The notes beneath the pieces are model-generated. The model searched no databases. It had not been told where the DNA came from and saw only the letters and a list, made by a program, of their open reading frames with translations. Below, one piece after another: positions 18,800 through 27,078 of a DNA stretch of 64,000 nucleotides (positions within the stretch are counted from its first letter, which is position 1; the number at the start of each line of letters is the position of its first letter). The stretch is taken from NCBI RefSeq assembly GCF_004785955.1, contig NZ_ML214300.1:237223-301222 (forward strand). The letters are read 5' to 3'. This DNA is from Halostella litorea. GTDB lineage: Archaea > Halobacteriota > Halobacteria > Halobacteriales > Natronoarchaeaceae. Both the position numbers and the translations under genes were made by a program.

Positions 18800-19957
18800 T
18801 TAATCGTCGGCCTGTGCGGTCGCGCCGGCGTCGCTACTCTCGATCCGGTCCTCGAAGTCCGGCTTCAGCAGCGTCGCCACGACGGCCGTGACGAGCGACC
18901 CGAGGACGATACAGCCCAGGAACAGGAACGGCGAACTGGACAGCGGAATGACGAAGATGCCGCCGTGCGGGGCCGGCATCGTCACGTCGAGCGTCATCGC
19001 GGCCGCGCCGCCGACGGCGCTCCCCGCGACGATGCTCGGGATGACCCGGAGCGGGTCGGCCGCCGCGTAGGGGATCGCGCCCTCGGTGATGAACGAGAAG
19101 CCGAGCACGATGCCGCTCTTGGCGTTCTCGTACATCTCCTCGGCGTACTTGTGCGGCGAGATGAAGTTCGAGAGGGCCAGCCCGATCGGGGGGATCATCC
19201 CGCCGATCATGACGGCGGCCATCGGTCCCGTCACGCCCTCGCCGATGAGGCCCGTCGCGAACACGTACGCGACCTTGTTCACCGGGCCGCCCATGTCAAA
19301 CGCCATCATCCCGCCGAGGATCGCGCCGACGATCAGCGCCTGCCCGCCGCGCATGGACTCGAGGAAGCCTGTCAGCGCCTCGTTGGCGAGCGCGATGGGG
19401 ACGCCCAGCACGAACAGCATCACCGGGGCGAGCACCATCGTGGTCGCCACGGGGATGAGCAACACCGGCATCATCGGCTCGATGAAGCCCGGCACGTCGA
19501 GGTTCTTCAGGAACCGCGCGACGTAGCCGGCGAGCAGGCCGGCGACGATCGCCCCGAGGAAGCCGGCGGTCGCGCCGCCGGCGTCGAGGCCGACCGCAGA
19601 GCCGGAGGCGTCGATCAGCATCCCCTGCTGCAGGATGTACGACAGGATGAAACCCGGCGCGAGCCCCGGTCGGTCGGCTATCGCGTACGCGATGTAGCCC
19701 CCGAGGATGGGGATCATGATCGTCAGCCCGAGGTTGCCGATCTGCGCGAAGTACCACGGGAGCGACCCGGTCTGTTCGAACACCGTCTCGGTGTTGCCGG
19801 GGAACATGGAGAGTTCGGACAGCCCGAACCCGATCGCCATGAAGATACCCCCGATCGTCACGAAGGGTATCATGTACGATACGCCCGTCATCAGGTCCTC
19901 CTTGACGGAAGTCACGTGCGCCCGGAGGACGTTCTCCGCTTTGTCGCTGGATGCCAT
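18800..19957 (-). CDS. ptfC: Fructose PTS permease, enzyme IIC component
   Basis: This is a 385-residue polytopic membrane protein, the sugar-translocating subunit of the fructose PTS. It contains VTSVKEDLMTGVSYMIPFVTIGG, the conserved opening of fructose IIC proteins, plus about nine hydrophobic segments. The loop GGPVNKVAYVFA and the later EGAIPYAAADPLRVIPSIVAG match substrate-binding regions of the family. The ATG at 19957 (MASSDKAEN) is preferred to one six codons upstream, which would add an uncharacteristic MMWNPT leader. A TATA-like box at 20025-20033 suggests that ptfC can be transcribed separately from glpR-pfkB. Confidence 0.96.
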   Translation of the reverse strand: MASSDKAENVLRAHVTSVKEDLMTGVSYMIPFVTIGGIFMAIGFGLSELSMFPGNTETVFEQTGSLPWYFAQIGNLGLTIMIPILGGYIAYAIADRPGLAPGFILSYILQQGMLIDASGSAVGLDAGGATAGFLGAIVAGLLAGYVARFLKNLDVPGFIEPMMPVLLIPVATTMVLAPVMLFVLGVPIALANEALTGFLESMRGGQALIVGAILGGMMAFDMGGPVNKVAYVFATGLIGEGVTGPMAAVMIGGMIPPIGLALSNFISPHKYAEEMYENAKSGIVLGFSFITEGAIPYAAADPLRVIPSIVAGSAVGGAAAMTLDVTMPAPHGGIFVIPLSSSPFLFLGCIVLGSLVTAVVATLLKPDFEDRIESSDAGATAQADD

Positions 19958-19988
19958 AGTGGGATTCCACATCATTATACAGCCAATT

Positions 19989-19997
19989 GTTCAAAAG
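19989..19997. promoter_or_regulatory. GTTCAAAAG element upstream of ptfC
   Basis: This 9-mer recurs in opposite orientation upstream of fba (22707-22715). It is a candidate half-site for the cluster's regulator. Confidence 0.35.
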
Positions 19998-20024
19998 TAT
20001 TTTCGTTTGTGTTTGTTACTGTTC

Positions 20025-20033
20025 GATATATAG
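20025..20033 (-). promoter_or_regulatory. ptfC TATA-like box
   Basis: GATATATAG reads as a TATA element on the minus strand, about 70 bases before the ptfC ATG, within an AT-rich stretch (19975-20040) that contrasts with the surrounding GC content. Confidence 0.4.
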
Positions 20034-20086
20034 ATGTATGAACTGGCACAAGCATCGGACCAGCTTCGCCCGGCAAAAACGACCCC

Positions 20087-20995
20087 CTACACCACCGAGA
20101 CGGAGACGCTCTCCACGTCGGACTGAACGTCGGCGAACCGGGGGACGTCGGTCCCGGTGACCGCCACGACCCGCGACGAGACGGCGACCCCCGCCTGCAG
20201 CGCCTCGCGGTCCGACCGCCCGCGCTCCAGCGCGTCGACGAACCCCGAGAGGAGGGCGTCGCCCGCGCCGACCGTGTCCACCACGTCGACGTTCAGCGCC
20301 GCCGCGTGGAGGACGCCCTCGCCGCCGGCGACCAGCGCGCCGTCCGCGCCGAGCGAGGCGACGACCCGGTCGAACCCCTGCTCCCGAAGCGCCCGCGCGG
20401 CCGCGACGCAGTCCTCCAGCGAATCGACCGCGCGGCCCGTCGCCGCGGCCAGTTCCTCCCGGTTGGGCTTGCAGACGGCGTACGCGGCGCTCAGTTCGGC
20501 GAGCGTCTCGCCGCCAACGTCGACCGCCGTCCGCCACGGCCCCGCGCGGGCAATCCGGTCGACCGCGTCGGGGCCGAGTCCCGGCGGGCGGCTCCCGGCG
20601 ATGACGACCATCGACGGGTCGTAGCGCTCGATGGTGTCGACCACGTCGTCGACCGACTCGCGGGACACCCGGGGGCCGTCGTGGTTTATCTTGTACTCGG
20701 CGTCGTCGGTCAACAGCGTCGTGTTCAGCCGCGAACTCCCGTCGATGTCGACGAAATCGCGGGGGATCCCCTCTTCGTCGAGGCTGTTCGCGATGTAGTC
20801 GCCGAGGAAGTCGCCGACGAGGCCCGTCGCGAGCGTGTCCGCTCCGAGCCCGACGAGGTACTTCGAGACGTTGATCCCCTTCCCGCCGGGGTCGAACTGC
20901 GCGTCGTCGGTCCGGGCGACGCTGCCCGACGCCGGGAGTTCGTCGATCCGGACGGTGTGGTCGACAGCGGGGTTCAGCGTCACCGTGAGGATCAT
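20087..20995 (-). CDS. pfkB: 1-Phosphofructokinase (PfkB family)
   Basis: This 302-residue ribokinase-fold enzyme phosphorylates fructose-1-phosphate to fructose-1,6-bisphosphate. The N-terminus (MILTVTLNPAVDHTVRIDEL) and FDPGGKGINVSKYLVGLG match the PfkB family. The catalytic aspartate lies in DTVGAGDALLSGF near the C-terminus. The linkage to the fructose PTS, which delivers fructose-1-phosphate, argues for 1-phosphofructokinase rather than tagatose-6-phosphate or ribokinase activity. Its ATG overlaps the glpR stop by four bases, so glpR and pfkB form a coupled pair ahead of ptfC. Confidence 0.95.
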   Translation of the reverse strand: MILTVTLNPAVDHTVRIDELPASGSVARTDDAQFDPGGKGINVSKYLVGLGADTLATGLVGDFLGDYIANSLDEEGIPRDFVDIDGSSRLNTTLLTDDAEYKINHDGPRVSRESVDDVVDTIERYDPSMVVIAGSRPPGLGPDAVDRIARAGPWRTAVDVGGETLAELSAAYAVCKPNREELAAATGRAVDSLEDCVAAARALREQGFDRVVASLGADGALVAGGEGVLHAAALNVDVVDTVGAGDALLSGFVDALERGRSDREALQAGVAVSSRVVAVTGTDVPRFADVQSDVESVSVSVV

Positions 20996-21759
20996 GCGTC
21001 GAGCCCCTCGACGAGTTCGACGCCCGCGTTCTCGAAGGGCTCGCGCTGTGCCTCGGTCAGCGTCGCGTCCGTGACGAACATGTCGAGGTCCTCGAACCCG
21101 GCAAAGCGGACGAAGCTCCGGTTTTGCAGCTTCGACCCGTCCGCGACGAGCACGACGCGCCGGGACTTCTCGATCATCAGCTCCTTGATCCGCGCCTCGT
21201 CCTCGTTGGGCGTCATCAGCCCCTGAACGGGGTCGATGGCGTTCGTCCCGAGAAAGAGGAGGTCGAAGTTCATCCGGTCCATGAAGTTCTCGGCGCTCGG
21301 CCCGACCAGGGCGCGGGTCTGCCGGCGGAGCGTCCCGCCTGTGAGGTTGACCTCGGTGTCGCCCTTGCTCAGCTCCAGGGCCAGCAGCGGCGAGTTCGTG
21401 ACGGCGAGGAAGGAGCCGTCGGTGGGGGCGTGTTTGACCACCTGCATCGTCGTCGAGCCGGCGTCGAAGAAGACGACCTGGTTCTCCTGGATCTCCTCGA
21501 CCGCCCGGTCCGCGATGGCCATCTTCGCGTCGAGGTTCTGGACCTCCTTCTGCCCGTAGGACTGCTCCTCGCCGACGGTCGTCGCCGGGACCGCGCCGCC
21601 GTGGGACCGCTCGATGAGCTGGCGGTCCGCGAGGTCGTTCAGGTCGCGCCGGATCGTCGCCTTCGAGCAGTTCATCTCGTCGGCGAGCTCCTCGACCGAG
21701 CAGCCGTCGTTCTCCGAGACGAGTTCGACGATCTTCCGCTTTCGTGCTGCCGGTAACAT
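20992..21759 (-). CDS. glpR: DeoR-family transcriptional repressor GlpR
   Basis: This is a 255-residue regulator. An N-terminal DeoR winged helix (residues 1-57: RKRKIVELVSENDGCSVEELADEMNCSKATIRRDL) is followed by the DeoRC sugar-phosphate sensing domain (about 75-235), with FFDAGSTTMQVV and FLGTNAI motifs. In Haloferax volcanii the homologue represses fructose and glucose metabolic genes. Its position at the head of pfkB-ptfCAHIB and just downstream of fba fits control of this whole cluster. The ATG at 21759 begins the recognition domain. The frame runs on upstream, but that part overlaps fba antisense-like noise and is not conserved. Confidence 0.93.
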   Translation of the reverse strand: MLPAARKRKIVELVSENDGCSVEELADEMNCSKATIRRDLNDLADRQLIERSHGGAVPATTVGEEQSYGQKEVQNLDAKMAIADRAVEEIQENQVVFFDAGSTTMQVVKHAPTDGSFLAVTNSPLLALELSKGDTEVNLTGGTLRRQTRALVGPSAENFMDRMNFDLLFLGTNAIDPVQGLMTPNEDEARIKELMIEKSRRVVLVADGSKLQNRSFVRFAGFEDLDMFVTDATLTEAQREPFENAGVELVEGLDA

Positions 21760-21866
21760 GGTCTTCGTTGTCCCGTGATCGATTTTCCACGGTGATAGTT
21801 GTTTGCGTTCGTCTATGATCGTTTCTTGTCGAAGCGTCGGCCGGGCGCGGAAAAGCGGGCCCCGAA

Positions 21867-22655
21867 CTACTCCGCCAGCGCGGCGTCGACCGTCGCGTCC
21901 TCGAACACGACCGCTTCGAGGGCGTCGAGGAGCGCCGTCGGGTTCTCGCGCTGCCAGACGTTCCGCCCGACCGCCAGCCCGGAGACGCCGGCGTCTATCG
22001 CGCCCTCGACCATCGACAGGAACTCGCGGTCGGAGGTCTTCGACCCGCCGCTGAGGAGGACGTTCACGTCGCCCGCCGCGTCGACGGCGCGGGCCATCGC
22101 CTCCTCGCTCCGCGGATATTTCACCTTCGCGAAGTCGGCCCCGAGTTCGAGGCCGATGCGCGTGGCGTAGGCGATAGTCTCCGGCTTGCGGTGGGCCTTG
22201 ATCGCCTGCCCGCGGGGGTACGACCACATCGCGACCGGCAGGTCGTGCCCGCGGGCCGCCTCCTGTACGTCGCGGAACTCCTCGAACATCTCCGGTTCGC
22301 GGTTGGTGCCGGGGTAGACCGTGTAACCGATCGCGTCAGCGCCCAGTTCGGCGGCGTACTCGACGCTCCAGTTCTGCGGGGAGTACGGCTCGCCCTCCCA
22401 GAGCGCGCTCGTCCCGTTCAACTTGGCGAGCAGGTTCACGTCGTCCTCGTAGGAGGGGTAGTACGTCTCCGCGAGCCCCTTCCCGACCGCGAACCCGGTG
22501 ACTGCGTCGTGGGTCGCCATCTCGAACACCGTCTCGGGGTCGAGCCGCTCGGGCACGTCCGCGAACGCGCTCGGCCCGTGCTCCAGGCCGTGGTCGTGTG
22601 CGAGCACTATCGACCGCCCGTTCCGCGTCAGGGGTGATCCGGCAGTGGGAAGCAT
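21867..22655 (-). CDS. fba: Class I fructose-1,6-bisphosphate aldolase (archaeal DhnA type)
   Basis: This 262-residue Schiff-base aldolase cleaves fructose-1,6-bisphosphate to dihydroxyacetone phosphate and glyceraldehyde-3-phosphate. It has the DhnA-family features NGRSIVLAHDHGLEHGP (about 12-28), a lysine in GADFAKVKYP (Lys177/179, the likely Schiff-base residue) and the phosphate loops LLSGGSKTS and GLAVGRNVWQRENP. This family also contains the ADH synthase of archaeal aromatic synthesis, but the context argues for glycolytic aldolase. The ATG at 22655 is chosen because upstream in-frame sequence lacks family similarity. Confidence 0.9.
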   Translation of the reverse strand: MLPTAGSPLTRNGRSIVLAHDHGLEHGPSAFADVPERLDPETVFEMATHDAVTGFAVGKGLAETYYPSYEDDVNLLAKLNGTSALWEGEPYSPQNWSVEYAAELGADAIGYTVYPGTNREPEMFEEFRDVQEAARGHDLPVAMWSYPRGQAIKAHRKPETIAYATRIGLELGADFAKVKYPRSEEAMARAVDAAGDVNVLLSGGSKTSDREFLSMVEGAIDAGVSGLAVGRNVWQRENPTALLDALEAVVFEDATVDAALAE

Positions 22656-22683
22656 TCGTGATCGAAACGACGCGTCGGCGTGT

Positions 22684-22689
22684 CTAAAT
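22684..22689 (-). promoter_or_regulatory. fba TATA-like box
   Basis: ATTTAG on the minus strand lies 29-34 bases upstream of the fba ATG. It is followed upstream by TTGAA repeats (22694-22698 and 22710-22714) and a perfect 12-bp palindrome, CGGATCGATCCG (22723-22734). Confidence 0.4.
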
Positions 22690-22706
22690 CCTGTTGAATT
22701 TGCACG

Positions 22707-22715
22707 CTTTTGAAC
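22707..22715. promoter_or_regulatory. CTTTTGAAC element upstream of fba
   Basis: This is the reverse complement of the GTTCAAAAG element before ptfC. It lies 52-60 bases before the fba start. Confidence 0.35.
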
Positions 22716-22802
22716 GAACCGGCGGATCGATCCGGGAGAGTCGTTCACGGAGGCCACCCGGGTCGGCCCCGTCGGTTCGCGACAACGGCGATCGACGGTG
22801 CG

Positions 22803-22810
22803 TTTTTATA
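22803..22810 (+). promoter_or_regulatory. TATA box of the PAS/GAF histidine kinase gene
   Basis: TTTTTATA lies 26-33 bases before the GTG start at 22836. This supports that start and a leaderless transcript. Confidence 0.55.
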
Positions 22811-22835
22811 CGCTGAGTGAAAAGATAGCCGCACT

Positions 22836-24749
22836 GTGAGCGACGACGCGTTCGGCGTTTCGGCCGCTGCCCTCCGGGAATCCGTCAGAGCGGTTCCCGC
22901 CACGCTTCTCCTCGTCGACGTACAGTCCGGGCGTATCGTCGAGTGCTCGGACCGGGCCACGGAGCTGTTGGCGGGGTCACGCGAGGCCGTCGTCGGGACC
23001 GAGTTCGCGGACTGGCTCCGCGGCGGGACCGGCGACGCCGGGATCGTGGACGCAGCGGTCGCAGCCGACGGGCCGGTGACCCGCGGCGCGCGACTGACGA
23101 CCCGGGACGGAGCGGTCGACTGCGAACTCGAAGCCAGCGTCGCGAGGGACGGCGACCGGGCGACCTGTACCGTCACGGTCGACACCGACCTGAGCGAGCG
23201 CTCCGAGGAGACCGAAAGCGACGTCGCCAGCCGGTTCGAGGCGCTGTTCGAGGCCCCGGCCTCGTTCGTCACGCTGCTCGACCCCGACGGCACCCTCCGG
23301 CGGGCCAACGAGAACGCGCTGGCGTTCGTCGACGTCGCGCCCGACGCGGTCCGGGGGCGGCCGCTCCCGGAGACCCCGTGGTGGTCCCACTCGGCGGAAC
23401 TCCAGTCGAACCTCCGGGACTGGATCGAAGCGGCCGCCGAGGGGCGGGCGGTTCGCTACGAGGCCGAGCACCGCAACGCGAACGGGGAGACGGTCACCGT
23501 CGACGGCGTCCTGCAGCCGGTGACCCGGGACGGGGAGGTGACCGCCCTTCTGACGATCGGGCGGGATATCAGCCGGCGGAAACACCTGGAGGACCAGCTC
23601 AAGGAACGCGAGGAGTCGTTCCGGGAACTGTACAACGTCCTGTCGGCCCCGGACCCCTCGTTCGAGGGCAAGCTCGAGCGCGTCTTCGACCTCGGCCGGG
23701 ACCGGCTCGGCGTCGAACTCGGCTTCCTGACCCGCATCGAGGACGACGTCCAGGAGATAGAGGCCGCGGCGGGCGACCACCCCCTCATCTCGCCGGGGGA
23801 GTCCTGCCCACTGTCGGAGGCGTACTGCAAGAAGACGGTCGAGCGCGACGAGTTGCTGAGCGTCCACGACGCGCCCGCGGCGGGCTGGGAGGGGACGCCG
23901 GCCTACGAGACGTTCGAACTCGGGAGCTACATCGGGTGCAAGGTGCTCGTCAGAAACGAGCTGTACGGCACCCTCTGTTTCGCCGACTCGTCGCCCCGCG
24001 AGCGGAGCTTCACCGAGGCCGAACGCACGTTCGTCGAACTGCTCACCCAGTGGGTGAGCTACGAACTCACCCAGGAGCAGGCCCAGCGCGAACTGCAACG
24101 GCAGAACGAGCGCCTCGACCGGTTCGCGGACGTCGTCAGCCACGACCTGCGCAACCCCCTCCAGACGGCGACGGGCCACCTGGAGCTCGCCCGCGAGCGC
24201 TACGACGACGACAACCTCGACACCGTCGCCGAGATGCATGCGCGGATGGAACAGCTGATCGAGGACGTCCTCGCCGTCGCGCAGGGCGGACAGGAGGTCC
24301 CGCCCGCGGACAGGGAGGACGTGTCGCTGTTCTCGGTCGCTCAGGCGGCGTGGGAGACGGCGGGCGACGACGCCGCGGCGCTCACGCTGGACGGCGACGA
24401 CGCCGTCGTCCGCTGCGACGAGAGCCGGCTCCGGCAACTGTTCGAGAACCTGTTCCGGAACGCCGTCGAGCACGGGACCGACGACGGCGGGCTCACCGTC
24501 CACGTCGGCGCGCTGGACGGCGACGCAAACGAGTTCGACTCCAACCCCGGCTTCTACGTCGCCGACGACGGTCCCGGCATCCCCGAGGGTGAGCGCGAGA
24601 AGGTGTTCGAGGACGGGTTCTCGGACGGCGGCTCGACGGGGCTGGGGCTGACCATCGTCGAGGAAGTGGCGGCGGCCCACGGCTGGACCGTGTCGGTCGG
24701 CGGGAGCGAGTCGGGCGGCGCGCGGTTCGAGGTCCGGGACGCCGAGTAG
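22836..24749 (+). CDS. PAS-PAS-GAF sensor histidine kinase
   Basis: This is a soluble 637-residue sensor kinase. Two PAS-like domains occupy about residues 10-120 and 133-250, a GAF domain about 270-415, then a HisKA dimerisation helix with phospho-acceptor His436 (ADVVSHDLRNPL). The HATPase_c domain has the N box NLFRNAVEHG and G boxes DDGPGIPEGER and GLGLTIVEEV. No transmembrane segment is present, so it senses an internal signal, perhaps redox or light through a PAS or GAF cofactor. It starts with GTG at 22836, as judged from the upstream TATA box. No response regulator is nearby, which is typical of orphan haloarchaeal kinases. Confidence 0.9.
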   Translation: MSDDAFGVSAAALRESVRAVPATLLLVDVQSGRIVECSDRATELLAGSREAVVGTEFADWLRGGTGDAGIVDAAVAADGPVTRGARLTTRDGAVDCELEASVARDGDRATCTVTVDTDLSERSEETESDVASRFEALFEAPASFVTLLDPDGTLRRANENALAFVDVAPDAVRGRPLPETPWWSHSAELQSNLRDWIEAAAEGRAVRYEAEHRNANGETVTVDGVLQPVTRDGEVTALLTIGRDISRRKHLEDQLKEREESFRELYNVLSAPDPSFEGKLERVFDLGRDRLGVELGFLTRIEDDVQEIEAAAGDHPLISPGESCPLSEAYCKKTVERDELLSVHDAPAAGWEGTPAYETFELGSYIGCKVLVRNELYGTLCFADSSPRERSFTEAERTFVELLTQWVSYELTQEQAQRELQRQNERLDRFADVVSHDLRNPLQTATGHLELARERYDDDNLDTVAEMHARMEQLIEDVLAVAQGGQEVPPADREDVSLFSVAQAAWETAGDDAAALTLDGDDAVVRCDESRLRQLFENLFRNAVEHGTDDGGLTVHVGALDGDANEFDSNPGFYVADDGPGIPEGEREKVFEDGFSDGGSTGLGLTIVEEVAAAHGWTVSVGGSESGGARFEVRDAE

Positions 24750-25838
24750 TCACTCGAAGACGGCGTCGAACGCGTCCGCGCCCATGGGGTCGAACGTCCC
24801 GGCGGCAGCGTTCTCCGCGACGTGGTCCGGGCCGCTCGCCCCGACCAGCGCGCAGGTGATGCCGGGCGCGCTCCGCGCGAAGTTGATGGCCCGCTGGGCC
24901 GTCGTGTCGCCGGCCAGCCGCTCGGCCACGTCCTCCGGGATCGATTCGGCGAGTTGCCCCTGTGCGAGGCTCGCGCTCGCGAAGACGTTGATCCCCGCCT
25001 CGCGGGCAAAGGCCAGCGCACTCGTCGGGCCGTCCGGCGACTCGTGGGCCTCGACGGTGAACGCGTCGGCCATGACCACGTTGAACGGCAGCTGTATCGC
25101 GGAGAAGCCGGTCGTCTCGTTGCCTGCGGCGTCGGCGGCGGCCCGCGCCCGAGAAACGACTTCCGGGAGCGAGAGGTACTGCTCGTGGTCCGGCGGCACG
25201 CGGAACGCCTCCCACGTCGCGACGCCGTAGGCGCTCAGGTCGCCGGCCGCGACGCGCTCCTCCAGCCGGCGGAACGCCGCCTCCAGCCGGTCGTACACCT
25301 CGTCGCGCGACCGCTCGGCGAGTTGCGTCTCGGGGTTGTGGACGTAGTAGAGGTCGACCGTCTCGACGTCCAGGTTCGACAGCGATCGGTCGACCTGGTC
25401 GTCGAGGTACGCCGGCGCGATGCAGTGGCTCCCCCGGACCAGGTCATCGCGGTCGACGAGTCCCGTCTCGACGTACTCCTCGCGGACGTACCGCCCCGGA
25501 TCGGCCGGGCGCTCGCCGTCGAACGGGACGAACCCGCCCTTCGTGGCGACGAGGACGGCGTCGCGGTCCACGTCGGCGTCCGCGAGCGCGCGTCCGACGA
25601 CGCGCTCGCTCCGCTGACAGCGGTAGTTTATCGCCGTGTCTACGACGTTGACGCCGCTCTCCAGTGCGGTTCGGACCGCCTCGTAGTAGCCCTCGTCGAC
25701 CGCGTCGGTCGGGTCCCCGAGGTACGTGCCGACGCCGACGCTGGAGACGACGCCGTCGCCGTACCGGCGGAAGTACGTGCGACCGAACGAGTCGCCGAAG
25801 CGGTCCCGGTAGTCCCAGGTTCCCTGCCCGGTTGCCAT
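24750..25838 (-). CDS. Aldo/keto reductase
   Basis: This is a 362-residue (beta/alpha)8 oxidoreductase. The catalytic tetrad region is visible: Asp and Tyr in DTAINYRCQ, Lys in LVATKGGFV, and His in YYVHNPE. The NADP-binding end contains ITCALVGASGPDHV. It would reduce an aldehyde or ketone with NAD(P)H. Its stop codon abuts the histidine kinase stop without any gap (24749/24750). The N-terminal 20 residues (YRDRFGDSFGRTYFRRYGD) precede the usual first strand, as in several haloarchaeal members. The substrate is unknown. Confidence 0.9.
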   Translation of the reverse strand: MATGQGTWDYRDRFGDSFGRTYFRRYGDGVVSSVGVGTYLGDPTDAVDEGYYEAVRTALESGVNVVDTAINYRCQRSERVVGRALADADVDRDAVLVATKGGFVPFDGERPADPGRYVREEYVETGLVDRDDLVRGSHCIAPAYLDDQVDRSLSNLDVETVDLYYVHNPETQLAERSRDEVYDRLEAAFRRLEERVAAGDLSAYGVATWEAFRVPPDHEQYLSLPEVVSRARAAADAAGNETTGFSAIQLPFNVVMADAFTVEAHESPDGPTSALAFAREAGINVFASASLAQGQLAESIPEDVAERLAGDTTAQRAINFARSAPGITCALVGASGPDHVAENAAAGTFDPMGADAFDAVFE

Positions 25839-25870
25839 GCGGGGGCGTACGGGCGGGGCCGGGAAAAGCG

Positions 25871-27040
25871 CTACACGTCGCCGTCGAGCGCCGCGAACAG
25901 CCGGCCGGTGAACTCGTCGCGGGTGAGGCCGTCCGAGGGGCCGATGCCGTGCATGTGGTCGACCGACACCTGCCCGCCGCCCATCCGCGCGTGGCCGCCG
26001 GCGTCGGCCATCGGGATGTCGTCGACGACCGCCCGGAGCGCCTCGCCCATGTGGACGCGGTCGTCGCGCGAGCGCCCCGAGAGGTGGAGCGTTCCCTCGT
26101 GCTCGCCGTAGACGACGACCGCGGTGACGCCTTCGAGGCTCGTCAGTTCGTCGGCCGCCTGCGGGATGGCGTCGACAACGTCGACCTCCCCCACGTCACA
26201 CACCGCGAAGGAGCCCCGGACCTCGCGGTCGTAGATGGCCCGCGCCTTCGTCTCCAGGACGTCCGCGCTGACCTGCGGGTTGGCGATGCGGTCCAGCGCC
26301 GACTGGTCGACGGCCGGGTACAGGAACGCGCTGGCCTCGAACTCGGCCTCCGAGCAGCCCTTCGTCAGCCGGTTCGTGTCGGACTGGATCCCGTAGATCA
26401 GCCCGGTCGCGAGGTCGTCGGTGAGTTCGAGCCCGTCCCCGCCGTCGTCCGGGTTCGGCTCCGCGTCCAGCGACTCGAAGTACTCCGCGAGGATCGTCGC
26501 GCAGGCCCCGTACTCCGTCCGCACGTCCGTGAAGTCGTCGCCAGCCCCGTTGCCGGGGTGGTGGTCGACGACGGCGAACGGCTCGACCGACGACGCGCCC
26601 TCGAACCCCCGCGGGGCGTTGTGGTCGACGAGGACGACTTCGTCGGCCGCGAGGTCGGCGGCGCGGCCGACCCGGTTCAGGTCCAGGCCCAGCACCGTCT
26701 GGAACGCGCGGTTCTCCTGGTGGCGGATCTCGCCGGGGTACTGGAGCGTCGCCTCGGTGTCGACGGCCTTGGCCATCGCCGCGACGGCCATCGCAGACGA
26801 CATCGCGTCCGGGTCCGGGTTCGGATGCATCAGCACGGCCACCTCGTCCCGCTTGGACAGCGTCCGGCTGAACCGTTCCCCCGGGTCCCGGCGGTACCAC
26901 GCCACCGCGACGGCGATCCCGAGGAGCAAGACGAGGACCCCTGCGCCGAGGAGCGCGAGTTCGAGGGACGAAAGCGCCGGCAGCAGCTCCCGGAGGACGT
27001 CGACCTGTAACGCGGAGGCGGGACCGGCGAACGACGACAT
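25871..27040 (-). CDS. Membrane-anchored DHH-family phosphoesterase
   Basis: This 389-residue protein has one N-terminal transmembrane helix (about 18-40), followed by a DHH domain. DHH motifs include HPNPDPDAMSSAMAV, VVLVDHNAP and AVVDHHPGNGA; together they would bind two metal ions. A C-terminal DHHA1-like domain contains GGHARMGGGQVSV. Proteins of this type hydrolyse cyclic dinucleotides, nanoRNA or polyphosphate esters. The presence of DHHA1 suggests a small nucleotide substrate. The start at 27040 is chosen so the hydrophobic helix is near the terminus. It is anchored on the cytoplasmic face. Confidence 0.88.
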   Translation of the reverse strand: MSSFAGPASALQVDVLRELLPALSSLELALLGAGVLVLLLGIAVAVAWYRRDPGERFSRTLSKRDEVAVLMHPNPDPDAMSSAMAVAAMAKAVDTEATLQYPGEIRHQENRAFQTVLGLDLNRVGRAADLAADEVVLVDHNAPRGFEGASSVEPFAVVDHHPGNGAGDDFTDVRTEYGACATILAEYFESLDAEPNPDDGGDGLELTDDLATGLIYGIQSDTNRLTKGCSEAEFEASAFLYPAVDQSALDRIANPQVSADVLETKARAIYDREVRGSFAVCDVGEVDVVDAIPQAADELTSLEGVTAVVVYGEHEGTLHLSGRSRDDRVHMGEALRAVVDDIPMADAGGHARMGGGQVSVDHMHGIGPSDGLTRDEFTGRLFAALDGDV

Positions 27041-27078
27041 ACTCGCCCAGACTTTATCAACCGATAAGAATGTTCCCC

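Noticed and set aside
19958-19975. An earlier in-frame ATG for ptfC giving an extra MMWNPT
   Set aside because: The following ATG begins with the usual charged N-terminus of IIC. The six extra residues have no similarity to the family.
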